A stretch of 64,000 nucleotides of DNA from Bagarius yarrelli (GCA_005784505.1 VCAZ01000012.1:2733011-2797010); one strand, 5' to 3'. Shown: positions 10,161 to 23,014, counted from the stretch's first letter. Notes: generated by a model from the letters alone, not told the origin. A program made the numbers and translations.

Positions 10161-12988
10161 ATTAAAATTAACAGCATACACCAGTCCTGAGCTGGCTAAG
10201 CATCAGGGCTGACATTACACCAGGTGTGAAGGGGAGGTGGCCGAGCTAAAGGGCTGTCTGGCTATCCAACTGAGGTGTTGTTGTGAATAGCCATCATGTC
10301 CTAATGAACCCTAATTAACCTTCATTAGCTTTGCAATGATCCAGAACGCGAGTTTCTGCCGCAGCCCTCTCCCTGTGTGCATTTCTGTTTGTTATTGTCA
10401 AAAATAATGAGAAAAATCATCCTCCGTGTGTCAGTCCTCATCTAATCACATTGAAATTAATAGTGGTTGTGGTGGGGGGGGGGTCTTTGTAGGTTTCAGT
10501 ATATGACCTTGCTTCTGTACAGGCTGTGGTTTATCTTTTTGAGAGAGTTCATTCCAGACAGAATATTCACTGGTGCTTACATAACACCACTACCATCAGA
10601 GAGTTCCCTAAATTTCAGATATACAGTCATAGACACAATCATATGCAAGCACAAAATTTATTCATATTAATCTCGACCAGCTGGTCCAGAGGCTGCTGCT
10701 TTCAATCCTCAAATTGCGTCCAGCAGTTTAGCATTAGAGCAGTTTAGCATAATCCTTAGAGGCCTGTTCAATTAAAACAATGACACCTGCAAAAGCAGGA
10801 CAGCTGGCCAACTCCTGCCTCCAACCCTCAGAGCACAACTTACACATTTTCCACTACAGTTCACACAACATCAAAAAATCGTACTCAGATATTATGTTGA
10901 CACCTTTATTCGATAGAGCTTCTGATAACAAGCAAGATAAATAAGATAAAGGGAAATGCTTATAAAATTATTTAAGTAATAATTATATAGCATAGCGTAT
11001 CCAGGCATGTATTTATTCATCCTTTTGATGTACTGTTCATTCTGCACAGGGTTGCAAAAAACCTGAAGTCTATTCCAGTGGTTTGGAGGGACAAGGCAGA
11101 TGATGAGACAACATTGGGGACCCAACATACCACAGGACAAAATTTATAGCTGCCGGTTAAATCTCTGTGCTTATCAAAGTATCAAAGTATTTAATCATTA
11201 TATTTTTGAGGCTATGTTCAGATTATTTAATTTTTGCTCTTTTGCAGTGAAGACAAAGAAAACTTTTTTAAATGGTCAAAAAAGGTAAATATGCAAAAGT
11301 CTATGGTTAGCCGATAATCAGACCTATATATGGTTCATTCACCAACCCCACAGAAATGTGCAGCATGTTTGTCATGTATGCTGTAGCATCCCAATTCTCC
11401 TTCACCTAAGCTAAACAGCCCAAGGTAAATGTGCACAATGTAAATGCTTTGAAGGTATGGTCTAGAAGTTTGATGCGGTTGAACTGGAGTGGCACAGAAC
11501 TCAACCACTCTGAAGACTAAATACTAAATTGAATAATTAAATAAAACGCTGACTGTGACTCCTTTGCACTCAGATATAAACGCCAAACGTGTTCCCAGAC
11601 CTAGTGAATAATTTTTTAATTAAATATTAGATTTACACATTTGACTAACATTAAACAACTGAATAGGATCAGTGTTAAATTCATTCAAGGACATATACAG
11701 ACCTTAAGCAACATTCTTACAGTAGATATGTATAGTGTTGCTCTTCTCTGCTCCTGTCTTGTCTTTCTGAGCTTGCTAAACTATAACCATGACCAAAGAA
11801 AGGACTATGAGAGAATTAATCCCGTTGTGCATGCTTATAATGATTAATAATCATTGATAACTCCTCATCTTCGTGTCGGACGAGCGTGATCCAGAATACT
11901 ACACTAAAAAATGGAATGATAGATGACAGTCTTCTCTTGTTCTCCTGCTTCCTCTGTAAGCTTTTAAACCCACCACACATACACCACAATGTCTACAATT
12001 AGAAGCTCTGTTCAAGCCTGAAGCCTGAGAGAAGTATTTATAAAGCTTTTCCTCTTTAGAACACTGTCTGCTCTCTAGCATTATACCCCCCATCCTCACT
12101 CTCATAGACACACAGCACTTACTATAGATATGAGCAGATAAAAAAAGCAAAAATTACTGAGAACAGTAAACTTGTGCTGGCACTGCTGTCTTTTTTAGCC
12201 TAATAACACTGTTCACCAAATTGGAACGATTGTGTGCTGCCAAGAGAGTAACAGCGCTGCAAGAGTTTGAGAGACCAGATTAATATCTGTGCCGCTGGCA
12301 GTCAGTTTTGGGAATGATCAACACCAGGGTGTGTATGCGTTGGTTCCTTTTCTTTTATCAGACAGACCAGGCCACTGTTCCTCTGCCCTGATTCTCTGAC
12401 CTCATCATACCCTCACATTCATCTCAGATCAGCAGCTGGTTATCGTCTTGTCTCTTTCTCTATCTCTACCCCCCTCTTTCTCTTAATCTCTCTTACTCTG
12501 TTTCAATCGCTCCTTGACACACACACAATTTTATTTTAAAATTTTTACAGTAAAACTCGACTCGTAGCCCTCAAAGTGAAAGTAATAATGACCCCCTATT
12601 AATAGCTAGTTGAAACACACACAGACTTGGTATTCCAGCCCCTGTGAATACTTGCTTGGTATTCCAGCCTCTTCGATTTTGGCTAAAAAAATTATTTTTA
12701 TCTAATAGAACTTATAAATAACTGATTTTTCAGTACAACAAGCAAAATTAAGAACTAAAATATTTTTCTACTGAGGTTTCTAACTGAGGTTAAAAGTAAG
12801 TGACACACATATACACCTCTTAGATCAGCTGGGAAGCTATTCTTGGCTAGCAGTTAATTGAGGCATCTTATTTCATCTCTCATTCCTCCTAATGAACCTA
12901 AGCGCACAAATAATGATCCTGTGCGTCCTTCAGAGTAGCAAGGACAGCCAGAACCTACACACAGGCAGGCACACACACACACACACAC

Positions 12989-13025
<37 letters not shown>

Positions 13026-14084
13026 ATATGGCCTTTGCACAGTCATAAATTTAAACAGTTAGAATGTGAACTTGTCTCCAGCATTGTGGCTTCTTATTAA
13101 TCATTATAACCCTACTTTTCTGTACACAGATTTAGTTTTTAATTTAAATTGTTAAACATTATACAAAATAATTAAAAATTCTATAATCTTCATATGAATT
13201 TTTATGAATAAACATTTAATAAAAACCTTTGCTTGGCTGACTATTACATATATATAAATGTTGTGAACATATATGTTGTAAGTTTATTACAGTTTAATTA
13301 GTTTGCTGTATTATGTGCTTGTATATTGTTAGGATTAACAAATAAAATTATTAATGAAGCAGATGTGGTGTAACACTGCTGTCCTTACTTCAGCATTCTT
13401 TTGGGAAACAAGAAAATAAACAGTTTAAACTGGAATTAAAGAATTGGTAATTTTTAAAAGCATTATTAATGGCAGCATGCAGAAATCATGAGGGAATTAG
13501 CTTGGTGCTCTGAATTCTCTCCTGGGTTACAGGGCTTAGGCAAGCGAGATCTGTCAGCGATTGCTTAAAAGATTGTTGGTTAACTGCTGGGATGCTGGGG
13601 ACTCAGCTGAGTGCTGGTAACTCAAAACAAACCAGAACGCAGAGCCACAGTTCAATGTCAACCCTATTACTACTGTGCACACCAAAGAACTGAGACTTAA
13701 AGGATACAAGCCACTCTTAATGACTGCACTTAAAACAGAAATGTAAGTGGAAATGCTCTAAAGCAAAAAATGGTTCAAACTGAGTCTGACGCTATGACAC
13801 TAAGTGCTTACAACAAACCATCGGTTTAGTCTATAATAGATTAAATGGGCCCATAAAATAAAGCAAAACATAGTATGAGACTCACTCTCTTAAGCGTATC
13901 ATAATGAAATCAATACACTGGACGGGCGCCCATGTTCTAATGCAAAGAAAACTAGATTACATTGACATCTAGACCTCTAATTAAATAACGCATTATTGCA
14001 AAGATGTATTTTCTGCATTTTTACAATTCCATTTACTTAAAAAATCTGTAGTTAAAGACTGTTGAGTAAAAATATTTCTTAACC
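10161..14084. other. intronic stretch, mostly unassigned
   Basis: Nothing coding was recognised on either strand. Local features are a G-run (10471-10483), a pyrimidine-rich tract (about 12435-12520), a 15-bp direct repeat cttggtattccagcc at 12626 and 12655, and the CA microsatellite listed separately. The text at 11030-11105 resembles a common low-complexity fish repeat but I cannot assign it. Confidence 0.5.
12969..13022. repeat. (CA)n microsatellite
   Basis: An uninterrupted CA run of about 54 bp apart from one CG unit near 12992. Confidence 0.97.
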
Positions 14085-14405
14085 TGGGAAGGTGGAGGTT
14101 TGCTCTGGAGAGAAAGTCAGTCGTAGAAAGACAGAGTATGTGTTTGAATGGAAGAGAAGGAAGCGGAACAGTGAGATTACAGTGTAAAGAGGTAAAAAAG
14201 GTACAGGAGTTTAAGTACTTGGGGTCGACAGTCCAGAGCAATGGAGAATGTGTAAAAAGGTAAAGAAGCGTGTAGAGGCAGGTTGGAATGGGTGGAGAAA
14301 CGTGTCAGGAGTAATGTGTGACAGGAGAATATCAGGTAGAATTAAGGGGAAGGTGTAGAAAAGAAAGTTATGAGACCAGCTATGATGTATGGTTTAGAGA
14401 CAGTT
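14085..14405 (+). mobile_element. RTE-type LINE fragment close to qki exon 2
   Basis: The plus strand reads RKVSRRKTEYVFEWK, a YLGVDSPEQW-like break, then KRVEAGWNGWRNVSGVMCDR and MRPAMMYGLETV. The same ordered motifs occur in the longer copy at 48785-49500. They are typical of the C-terminal part of RTE/BovB-like reverse transcriptases in fish. It is truncated at both ends, carries stops, and lies antisense to qki, ending about 80 bp from the exon 2 donor. Confidence 0.8.
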
Positions 14406-14483
14406 TGAATTTTTTTATTTGTTTCCATTTAACCCTATAAACCTGTAATGCACTGGGTGTAACTAAGATGAGCTGGTACTCAC

Positions 14484-14626
14484 ATCAGGGTATTCCTTAA
14501 CAGGCACGTAAAGCTTCTCTTGGAGCTGTACAATTGGACCCACTGCGTCGGGCAGCTCGGAACTCCTCTTCTCTGTGCTGCCGTTTAACGTGTCATTGTA
14601 CATGTCCTTCCGTACTCTGCTGATCT
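14484..14626 (-). CDS. qki: qki coding exon 2 (Quaking, STAR/KH RNA-binding protein)
   Basis: A 143-bp exon between a canonical acceptor (polypyrimidine tttttt, ttgcag|AGATC) and donor (GAT|gtgagt). It completes the split codon 48 (G|AG, Glu) and encodes ISRVRKDMYNDTLNGSTEKR followed by SSELPDAVGPIVQLQEKLYV and PVKEYPD. This is nearly identical to vertebrate QKI residues 48-95; one visible difference is Ser in place of the mammalian Ala in the KRSxEL segment. QKI binds ACUAAY-type RNA motifs and controls splicing, stability and translation in glia, muscle and vessels. This exon covers the end of the Qua1 dimerisation motif and the linker before the KH domain. The exon ends in phase 0. Which teleost qki paralogue this is cannot be decided from 95 residues. 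Confidence 0.97.
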
Positions 14627-14639
14627 CTGCAAGAAAAAA

Positions 14640-16512
14640 CACACTTTCTCTTAGTTATGCTAATTACAGCATAATTACAGCATAATATGCAGCATTTTAT
14701 TCACATAAAAGGCTAGTTTACCGGTGACAAATTTAAAATTCTGCAGGTATTTTGCTCATTTTTGTACTCCGATCATTCATATTTCACCTACTTTATATTA
14801 TAATAATCAATATTATTTAGGTAATGATCAGGCTGTAGGCTAGTTTAATATATGGTGGTGGTCTGACGATGAGCCTGAAGTGGTGGTTTAATATCTGGAA
14901 ATCTGATCTTACTTTCTGGGCTTTTGCCAACAATCTGGTTCCCCCACACAAACTTTGAAAATGTCTCTCCCAGGCTCAAACTATTGTAATGGTAGACACC
15001 AGCAAAACAAAACAGATGATTAGCAAAGTGGTAGAAACAGATGATTAGCAAGGTAGTAGACTCCAGCATCATAGTGGACTCTAACTAGCATTAACATTGA
15101 TAAATTCAAGCATTAATTCATGCAAGACATTTTTCTTGTTATTAATTCGAATGTTTTAATTACCTATAACATATTCTTTAATCACATAGGAAGATACTGT
15201 AGACATTTGACCTTTCTGCGACGCTGAGCCTGTCTGGATCATTTCCAAAAACCAATCTGTCTCTTTACTGTTTTTAATGCTAATTGAGAGAATTTGTCAT
15301 GCACTGTGCCATGTGCCAGAGTTTTAAGACCTTACTGTGTTTAATTGGTTTAAAAATCATATGTTGTACAAACTGAACATCATAGCAGTTTAATTACCAT
15401 CAGCTGTTTGTGTCCTTGCATGTGGTTGGTGAACAACAAAATATATGTGCTGCAGTGTTATACTGTATTCTCAGTGCTCAGAGTAATATTACAGGAAGAG
15501 ACACATTCAAAATTTTTGAGTAAGGTTTGCTTTTGCCGTTTCTACAAAGGGTTCTATTAGCAATGGACAAGAACCCCCAATTAAAAAAAAAAAAAAGTAT
15601 TTTTGATGTCGATTTAGAGCCCTAATAAGCAAACTACAAATGACAGTGGTAGATAAAACATGCATAGATTACACCACAAAGTGTGATTATTCTGTAATAT
15701 TTTCTCCATTGTCCAGAAGTCTTTAGGGTTTCCAGATCACAACCATCAAAAATGTTATGCTCGTGACTAAAAATGTGTACAAAATACACTAGATGCACTA
15801 GACTATCGTCGGAGTATCTGACACAATGTCTAGGTTGGCAGCTATAAGGGGACAACAGAGGCTGCTTACTATTATTAATAATCAACCCTTTTGTCAGTTA
15901 ATTAGGAAAGCAATAATTCTTTTTCTTAAAACAACGTACATAATCCCTGTGGAGTATCAAATCTGCAGGGAGAGGGGAGCGAATCGTAAATCAGCAAGTG
16001 CGCACAAGAGAGAGAGATAAAGAAAGAGACAGAAATGAGATAGAAGAGGAAAAATGTGGGCAAGCTAATTAAATTATTAGCTCTGTTAATAATTCAGAAA
16101 AAAGACAAAACATCATGGATTCAAGCAGCCAAAATTGTGTTGTGTAATTCTATTATTGAAGGATGAAGTATCCAAAGTAAATCTCAGGGGCAAAACAAAA
16201 GAAGACAGAGAGATGTAATTACAATTGGAATAGCATGTGGTCACAGACATACACCTAACACGAAACACAGTTTTGTAATCCTGCTATTTTTACAAGCAAT
16301 TCCATTCAAATTTTACAAATCCTTTATTATTTATAAGGGCATTTATTATGGTTAAGGTGAATGTAAATGAGAAAGCTAGGAAATAAACATTACTGAAGTT
16401 GGAGGAAAAGCCCCGCTGTAATACATAATCAAACACATAGAAGAAAACCTTGAATACTAAATGTTACACTTCAGATGGCTGTTTCTTATCAGATACCTGA
16501 CTTTAGCAAAAT
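14640..16512. other. intron 1, unassigned AT-rich sequence
   Basis: No coding or repeat family was recognised. A direct repeat 'aaacagatgattagcaa' style duplication is visible at about 15007-15055, with a poly-A run near 15582-15596. Confidence 0.5.
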
Positions 16513-17246
16513 GGCCACATTTACACTGCAGATCTTAATGTCCAGTTCAAATGTTTTGACTATATCCAATTTTTTGGAGACCCGCTTAAATCTTCTTTTA
16601 AAACTGACCTGTATCCAGTACCTGCATTTACATCATACATGGCAAAACAACCCAAGGTTAACATACTGAACGGAAAAGGAAGTAAAAATTGCATGATAAT
16701 CAATGGACATAATGGACAAAGCCAAAATGATAATTTTGCTTTCCGCCTTATATTTAAAGGTCTCTTTAGGCGGAAATAAAATGGAGAGCCCTTGTTGCAG
16801 ACTGGACAAATGTAGCATTGATCGCTGAGTTATGTATATATGTTTTTATGGAGTGCATTATTTTTTGTTAAACTTGTTTACAGAAAAAAGTCTTCAAGTA
16901 ACCACAAATAAGAAATATAAAAATACACAGTTGCGCTAACTTATATATAGATATAAATTGCTGTTGGTGCCCACCTGAACTGACGTCATGCGCAACGGTT
17001 TATTCTTATGGCGAACAACTTGTATTGACAGGTGAAAATCTACTTACATGGCAGGAGCTAATGTATATATCCGATTCACATCTATTTTATCTATTTATAT
17101 ATAAACCAGGCCAGAAACAGTGCTGAAAATATTGAAATCTTTATGCTTTTTCATCTGTTTATGCGAACATGGGTCATATCCGATCTTTTCCACAGGAATG
17201 GAAAAAAGAATTTGGGTCACTTGATACATCCAGTGTAAATGCGGCC
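16513..17246. mobile_element. MITE with 16-bp terminal inverted repeats
   Basis: The left end ggccacatttacactg and the right end, read in reverse, ggccgcatttacactg differ at one base. The 734-bp interior has no transposase-like ORF. I do not see a convincing target duplication, so the superfamily is left open. The 'cagtgtaaatgcggcc' end recurs in fish genomes as I remember it, which supports a dispersed element. Confidence 0.7.
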
Positions 17247-17689
17247 TTTGTGTACCCAAGGTGTGTAATTTGACTAAATATGAAATTAGTTAATCTCATC
17301 TCAGATACTGCTTATTCCAAACGGTCATGTGGCAACCCCTCACAAGGCAAAGTCATTTACACACTACAGACAACTTGATGATAAGATTCAGCCTCTAGAA
17401 CTTGTTTTTGGACTGGGGGATAAAACAATAATACCAGGAGGAAATTCCCCAAGGGCAGGAAAGACAACTCCACACCTTTACAGTAACTACTCTTAACCAT
17501 CTCAATAACTCACGGCCTGAAATAGCTTTTTGTTGGCCATAAATGACAAGCGCATCTGTATTAAAGATGACAAATGCTTTTATTGTGACAACCAAAGAAC
17601 TTGACAGAGGTCTAATAAAGGAGAAGTTTCTTTAAGAGATGATAAGAGAAAAGACAATTATGCCAGGCTGGCCAAACAGTGTGGAACTG

Positions 17690-18175
17690 CTATCATAGTT
17701 AGTCTTGCCGGAGTCCATGCCTGCACACATATATACTCAATTACTCGATACACTTTGATTACAATGTCCCATTTCCACTCTGGACCTGTCAGACCCTTCC
17801 CTGTGACCTGCTCCAGTTGATGATTACATCACTAGGGTGACCAAGGACGTTTCACTCTGCCATAAAGACGTTTTAGCTGTTCTTTAAGAACTTATGATTT
17901 AAGCTGCTTACAAACACAGTATAACCACATAATTTCTACTACCTGTTTTTTACCCAAATGAGGATGGGTTCTCTGATGAGTCTGGTTCCTCCCAAGGTTT
18001 CTTTCTATTCCATCCCAGGGAGTTTCTCCTTGCCACCGCTTGCCCCCAGCTTGCTCATCAGGGACAAACTGATTTCTGATTCATTTTCATCATATAATTT
18101 CTTCGACTGTGTAAAGCTGCTTTGTGACAATGACCATAAAAAGCGCTATACAAATTGAACTGAACTGAATAGATA
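17690..18175 (+). mobile_element. LINE 3' tail ending in aactgaactgaa repeats
   Basis: The text runs from 'tagttagtcttgccgg' through 'tctggttcctcccaaggttt', 'gtaaagctgctttgtgacaa' and 'aaaaagcgctatacaaattg'. It matches the 3' end of the long LINE at 58190-61505 point for point. It is a 5'-truncated insertion carrying only the 3' UTR. Confidence 0.85.
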
Positions 18176-18693
18176 AAGTAACACACAAAGAGATATCAAT
18201 ATGCCAGGGATGACTTGGTGGAGAAAAGGAGTAGAAACAGCAAGTCTCTTCACTTTACCGCTTTGAAATGTCATCCCTTAAATGGAACAGAGTTTCACTG
18301 AGAGATCTCTTCCATTTTTGGTTCTTTCTTTTCTAATTGCTGAGAGTGCATAAAACAGTGAGAGGTCAATTAAGGCCTATTATTCATTTCAGACAAACCC
18401 TACGTTTCTATTAACTGTTCTCTAACAGATACACTCAGCTCCACAACTTTATACTGACAATACTCTACAGTAATTTAACCATAAACTCAATGATGTATCT
18501 GCTTGAAATATACACAGACTTTTGTTTGAATTGATCATAGGAAATTAGAAGCTTAAACGCAGTGGCAGTGCTGAGGATTATCTCTTTACTTACAGTGAAC
18601 ACACTACACGGAGCTTTTATTAGCTGGGATGCCTGTGAATGTTGTGTGTAACTCTCCATCACTCTTTCGCTCCTGAGCAGTAAAACATCTCAA
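18176..18693. other. intron 1, nothing recognised
   Basis: Single-copy-looking AT-rich sequence. No ORF or repeat was recognised. Confidence 0.45.
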
Positions 18694-18990
18694 GGGTTAT
18701 GCATGTAACCTCGGTTCCCAGAGGGAATTAGACGCTACATCAGGAAGGTATGGAAACGCTTTCTGTGTGACCGTGGCTCTGAGGCATGTGTTCAATCAAG
18801 CCAATTGAAAGACGGAACATCATACACACACCGTGTCATTGGTGGAGTGATGTCATCGATCAGGAAGTACAAATGCAGCTAAGGTAAGCAGGCGGTGGTA
18901 TGGCTACGTGGAACACAGAGTCTTCTTCCCTCTGGGAACCGAGGTTCCATACCCCAGAGAAGTTCCCTTTCGGGAACTCAAGCTGTGGAC
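18694..18990. repeat. fold-back repeat with 21-bp perfect inverted arms
   Basis: Bases 18707-18727 and 18926-18946 are exact reverse complements, built on aacctcggttcccagag. They are separated by 198 bp. Immediately outside the right arm is another short palindrome, gttccctttcgggaac (18962-18977). A related copy of the left arm is at 708-747. It could be the terminus of a DIRS-like element or a MITE; I cannot tell which. Confidence 0.7.
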
Positions 18991-19690
18991 ACTATGGAAA
19001 TGAGAAGCCAATGCTGCCATACCGCCAAACACTGTCGTGGTGGCAATGACTCACTTACTACTTACCTGATCTTAACTTCACCACCTGAGATACTGACTGG
19101 CGTAAAGAGCTCTGTTTCAGAACAACAAGTCAGCTTGTACCATAGTCTTCACATATGTTACTGGCCTCCAGGCTCCCTGAGTACTTGCTGCCAGGGGGGC
19201 TGCTGCCCCTTAAAGGCCACATCCACTATAAAACGCTGGATGGGTAAGAGAGGTGAAGGTACCTGGAACACTAGGCCTCCTCTGACTAAGGGCTGACAGG
19301 ACTCACAGGACTCGTCTGTAGCCCCATTAGTCTCCACCACATGTACGGCCAGAGGTGGTGTTTGCCTGTTGTGGGGTTGCCTTCTGTCTCAGCCTCATGC
19401 GTGTGACCTTCGTATGGGTCCATGTGCCGTGACGCGTAACTCGCCGTCCAACAAGCTTAGTCCACAGAATAGGGGGAGGTACCTGTGCTTCTGGGAGGAA
19501 AGGTACGAGGAGATTGCTTGGGGCTGCCCTCGCCCAGCAGCCGGCTTGGCATCCTCCTGAAACCTCACAATGGCCATGCTCACGGCTTCGCCAAACCAGC
19601 CATTGAGCAACCTAACACTGTGGCAGTCTACTTCGTGGCCCAGACTGCTAGGTCTGCAGTTTGGCGTACTTCTGACACTGAATCTGTGTA
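18991..19690. other. GC-richer unassigned repeat-like segment
   Basis: Base composition is clearly higher in GC than the surroundings and open frames of 60-70 codons occur on both strands. None matches a protein I know. Its position next to the fold-back motif suggests it is the inside of a decayed element. No host function is claimed. Confidence 0.4.
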
Positions 19691-21340
19691 AAAAAATAAA
19701 GCTTTAATACACCACACCCTGCAATGGTTGTGTTAGTAAGATAATCACCATCAAGTAAAACACAAAGAAGAAATTATCGTCCTTCGGAAACACTTTTGTC
19801 GGCCACACAGCTCCGTAAATGTACAGTAAATGTAGTTTGTGTTGACGCTATTGCACTAATTGAACAACAAAAGCGTTTTGTCACTGAAAAAATATTAGAT
19901 TCAGTAAACAGTGACACTACCACCATGCTACAGTAAAATACTGTAAAACTACAGGTATAATCATTGCCATTCACAATTACCTGCACCCAGTAAAAACTTA
20001 AGAAATAGTCCTATATTTTATAACTGAAGTAAGCTGTCAGATGCTATTTGGGTTTGAGAGAAAGGTCACTGATATTCTCTCAGTCTAAATGCGATCGAAC
20101 ACCCATGTACTTAAGCTTGGGGGGCTGTCCAACGGTCAGACAAGGGCTCAAGAGTTGAGGATGATTAAACTGTCAGGGGTGATTTATGTATGACGTTATT
20201 ACGCCATTTTAAAAGCACTTTTTGTGATTTGTCAGCTTTCTTGCCGGCCAATTTCAATCACTTTCATCACCGACCATAAGGGCTGGACTTGCTGCATGAA
20301 TGAGCATGCACTGGCCACGTGTGCACAACTGTATGCCAATGATATCACACACACACATTTACACACACAAACACACATACACACACACACTTGTAAACTT
20401 TTAAAAACTTTTAATATTTTAAAATATACAAAAAAAGCTAAAAAATATATATATTTAAAATATTATTTATATTTATTTATATAAACATATTTAGTTCTTT
20501 TAAATCAAGCAGTCTTAGGTCCCCTGCCTAGAATGGTGAGTTTCTATTTATGTTCACTGATCAAAAATTATATGTAGTAAAGTAAAATATTTATCACATA
20601 AAGTGATTGAGTCTGTGGGTTATAAATATTTGATTGAAGTTAAATATATTTTAATTTTGGAGATATATTTTATTGAGCATGCACAGATACAACAAATATT
20701 GGCCACAATATATATATACATATTTTCTGTATGTGATATTTCTTATGAACCTGTTTCTAGATTATCTGATCATTAGTAAAATGACCACTGATTATTACTT
20801 ACATACTTATTCAGTTTAAATTGCTAAATTAAAGCGACTACATTTTAAACAGAATATAAAACCACAGAATTAGGGATGCATAGAATACTGGTACTGAAAA
20901 AATACTGGCATATGTTATATTTAAAATAGTACATTATTATAATTTTGCTAAATTTGATTTGTTCATATTCTGCTATTCCGGAATTCACCTGCAACTATGA
21001 AGCAGCTGACAGAGTGAAAGGTTTATTAGGGCCCTGTCTCACTACTCACACGATGTGAAAAAGAGGGGTATAAGGATGCTCATGTTGGTATTGAGACCAG
21101 GCCTAATGCTTTTGCTTTGGCTATCTAAGTCTAAAATCTGAAAATTTATAAGAGAGCAAGAAAAAGAAAAATGTTTAGACCATAATAATGGTATCAAGCC
21201 ATTACTACACTGCACATACTCTATATGTCCACCCACTGGTCATCACAAGGTCATCAGTTAAAATCTCAGCAATAATAACCTGCTAGGCTCTTTAAGACAT
21301 GAGCTAAACACCTTTAATGCTTGCTAACAGTGCCAGCAAA
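19691..21340. other. intron 1, AT-rich with no recognised gene
   Basis: Contains an impure CA/CACACAT run (about 20345-20392) and an AT tract (20400-20480). No coding similarity was recognised. Confidence 0.5.
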
Positions 21341-21344
21341 AATG

Positions 21345-21880
21345 TTTTTTAATTTTGGGGCACAACAGGAAAAGGCATTCAAAGGAGTAAATTCCCATCA
21401 ACTCTGACCAGCTTCCCTGTCCCTGTTAAAGAAAAGCATCCCCACAGCATGATGCTGCCACCACCATGTTTCACAGTGGGGACGGCGTGTTCAGGATGAT
21501 GCGCAGTGTTACTTTTACGCCACACACAACGCTTTGCATTTAGGCCAAAAAGTTCAATTTTGGTCTCATCTGACCAGACCACCATCTTACACATGCTGTG
21601 TCGTCTACATGGCTTGTAACAAACTTCTTATGGACTTCTTATGTCTTTCTTTCAACACTGGCTTTCTTTTTGCCACTCTTCCAGATTTGTGGAGTATGTC
21701 TTATAGTTGTCCTGTATAGTGGTCCTGTTCTCCCAACTGAGCTGTGGATTTTTGCTTCTCTGACCAGTGCTCTCCTTGCTTGGTCTGTCAGTTCATGTGT
21801 GCCAGTATGTAATCTTGTAATTGTACCTTTTAGCTGCAGACTTTCTGAAGTATCTTTGTTCCAAATGTAGTCAGATCAAA
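21345..21880 (-). mobile_element. Tc1-like transposon fragment (first catalytic Asp region)
   Basis: The minus-strand frame ending at 21594 reads MCKMVVWSDETKIELFGLNA, then KRCVWRKSN and PTVKHGGGSIMLWGCFS. This is the classic Tc1 segment around the first DDE aspartate. Upstream on the same strand (21600-21880) are the broken N-terminal pieces, with LTDQARRALVREAK and IWKSGKKKASVERKT. The second Asp, the Glu and both termini are absent. Confidence 0.85.
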
Positions 21881-22078
21881 TAAATATTGGTATAAAGTTA
21901 ACATAACATAACCTAAATACAAAAGTTATAAAATCTATTGTAAATGCCATAATATGGAACACATTTTATTAAATAGATACACAGTACACATTCAAACTAG
22001 CACACAATCAAGATAAATCTTGTTTACAAGCTACAGTGGATTTTTATGCTCAAGCACAACTAGCGTTGCTGGACCACT

Positions 22079-23014
22079 CGAAAATTGGAAGCTGTGGCCG
22101 ATTTTCAACGATTCCTGGGGTTTGCAAACTTGTACCAGCAATTCATTCGCAACTACATTATGATATCAGCCCTTATCACAGCTCCACTTGACGGTAAACC
22201 ATCCAAGCTCCACTGGACAGAGAGGGCTACCAAAACCTTCACGCAGCTTAAGGCTAAGTTCACCTCAGCTCCCATACTGCAACATCTTACCGTTTGTGGT
22301 GGAAGTGAATGCTTCTGATTGCGGTGTAGGACCCATACTATCACAAAGACTTGGCACTCTCTTTAAACTCCATGCCTGTGCCTTCTTTTCATGTAAGCTT
22401 ACACCCAAGCTGAACAAAATTATAATGTGGGGAACAAGGGGCTATTGGGTATTTAGAATGGAGACACTGGATGGAGGGAAGCACACACCCATTCCAAGCA
22501 AGCCCGTTGGGCTTTTTTCTTTACACAATTTCAGTTCAATGTGACCTATCGCCCTGGAACTAAGAATGGTAAGGCTGATGCCCTTTCTCGCAGACACAAT
22601 CTTCCTCTCTGAGATCCATACCCTAAACCGATTTTTGGCTCTCATACAATAGGATATCAATGAAGAAATCACCACAGAGCATCGTATTGAGCCTTCTTCA
22701 GCAACCTTTCCCACCAGTAAACTCTATGTGACAAGCACCCTACACTCACGAGTCATGTCATGGGTCCATACCGGCCTCAGTTCAGGGCATCCAGGTATCA
22801 AACGAACCACTGAATTAGGGGAAAATACCTACTGGTGGCCTGGGTATCGCCAAGAACCTTGTGAACTTACTAAGTTTGTGCACAGTCCAAAAAGCCATGC
22901 CACTTACCTGAAGGGCTTCTGGCTTCTGTCAATACCACAACGACCCTGGTCTCACATATCCATAGACTTTGTCACTGACCTTCCTAGCTTCTCCACAGTT
23001 ATGGCTCTCATAGA
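22079..23014 (+). mobile_element. Ty3/Gypsy retrotransposon fragment (RNase H to integrase)
   Basis: Ordered pol remnants are visible in several frames. A post-palm reverse transcriptase/tether segment (DFQRFLGFANLYQQFIRNY) comes first, then the RNase H start (FVVEVNASDCGVG, with Asn where the catalytic Asp of VDASD normally is) and KNGKADALSRR. An integrase zinc-binding remnant (HTGLSSGHPGIKRTTEL) is followed by the start of the integrase core (RPWSHISIDFVTDLPSF). It stops abruptly against Tc1 sequence at about 23015. The gag, protease, RT palm and LTRs are all missing. Confidence 0.85.

Larger units (their letters stand above)
1..14483 (-). other. qki: qki intron 2, donor-proximal part
   Basis: This is the part of qki intron 2 lying inside the window. 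It begins at the donor GTGAGT immediately 3' of coding exon 2 and leaves the window at position 1, so the acceptor and the exons encoding the KH domain are not visible. It is packed with decayed transposons, listed separately. No further qki coding sequence (KH domain, Qua2, alternative tails) was recognised here on the minus strand. Confidence 0.9.

Noticed and set aside
12960..13025. CRISPR-like array or other structured repeat
   Set aside because: It is a plain CA microsatellite; no spaced direct repeats occur anywhere in the window, and the genome is vertebrate.
19369..19691. Overlapping frames in the GC-rich segment as a real exon
   Set aside because: Open on both strands, no recognised protein and probably within a decayed repeat.
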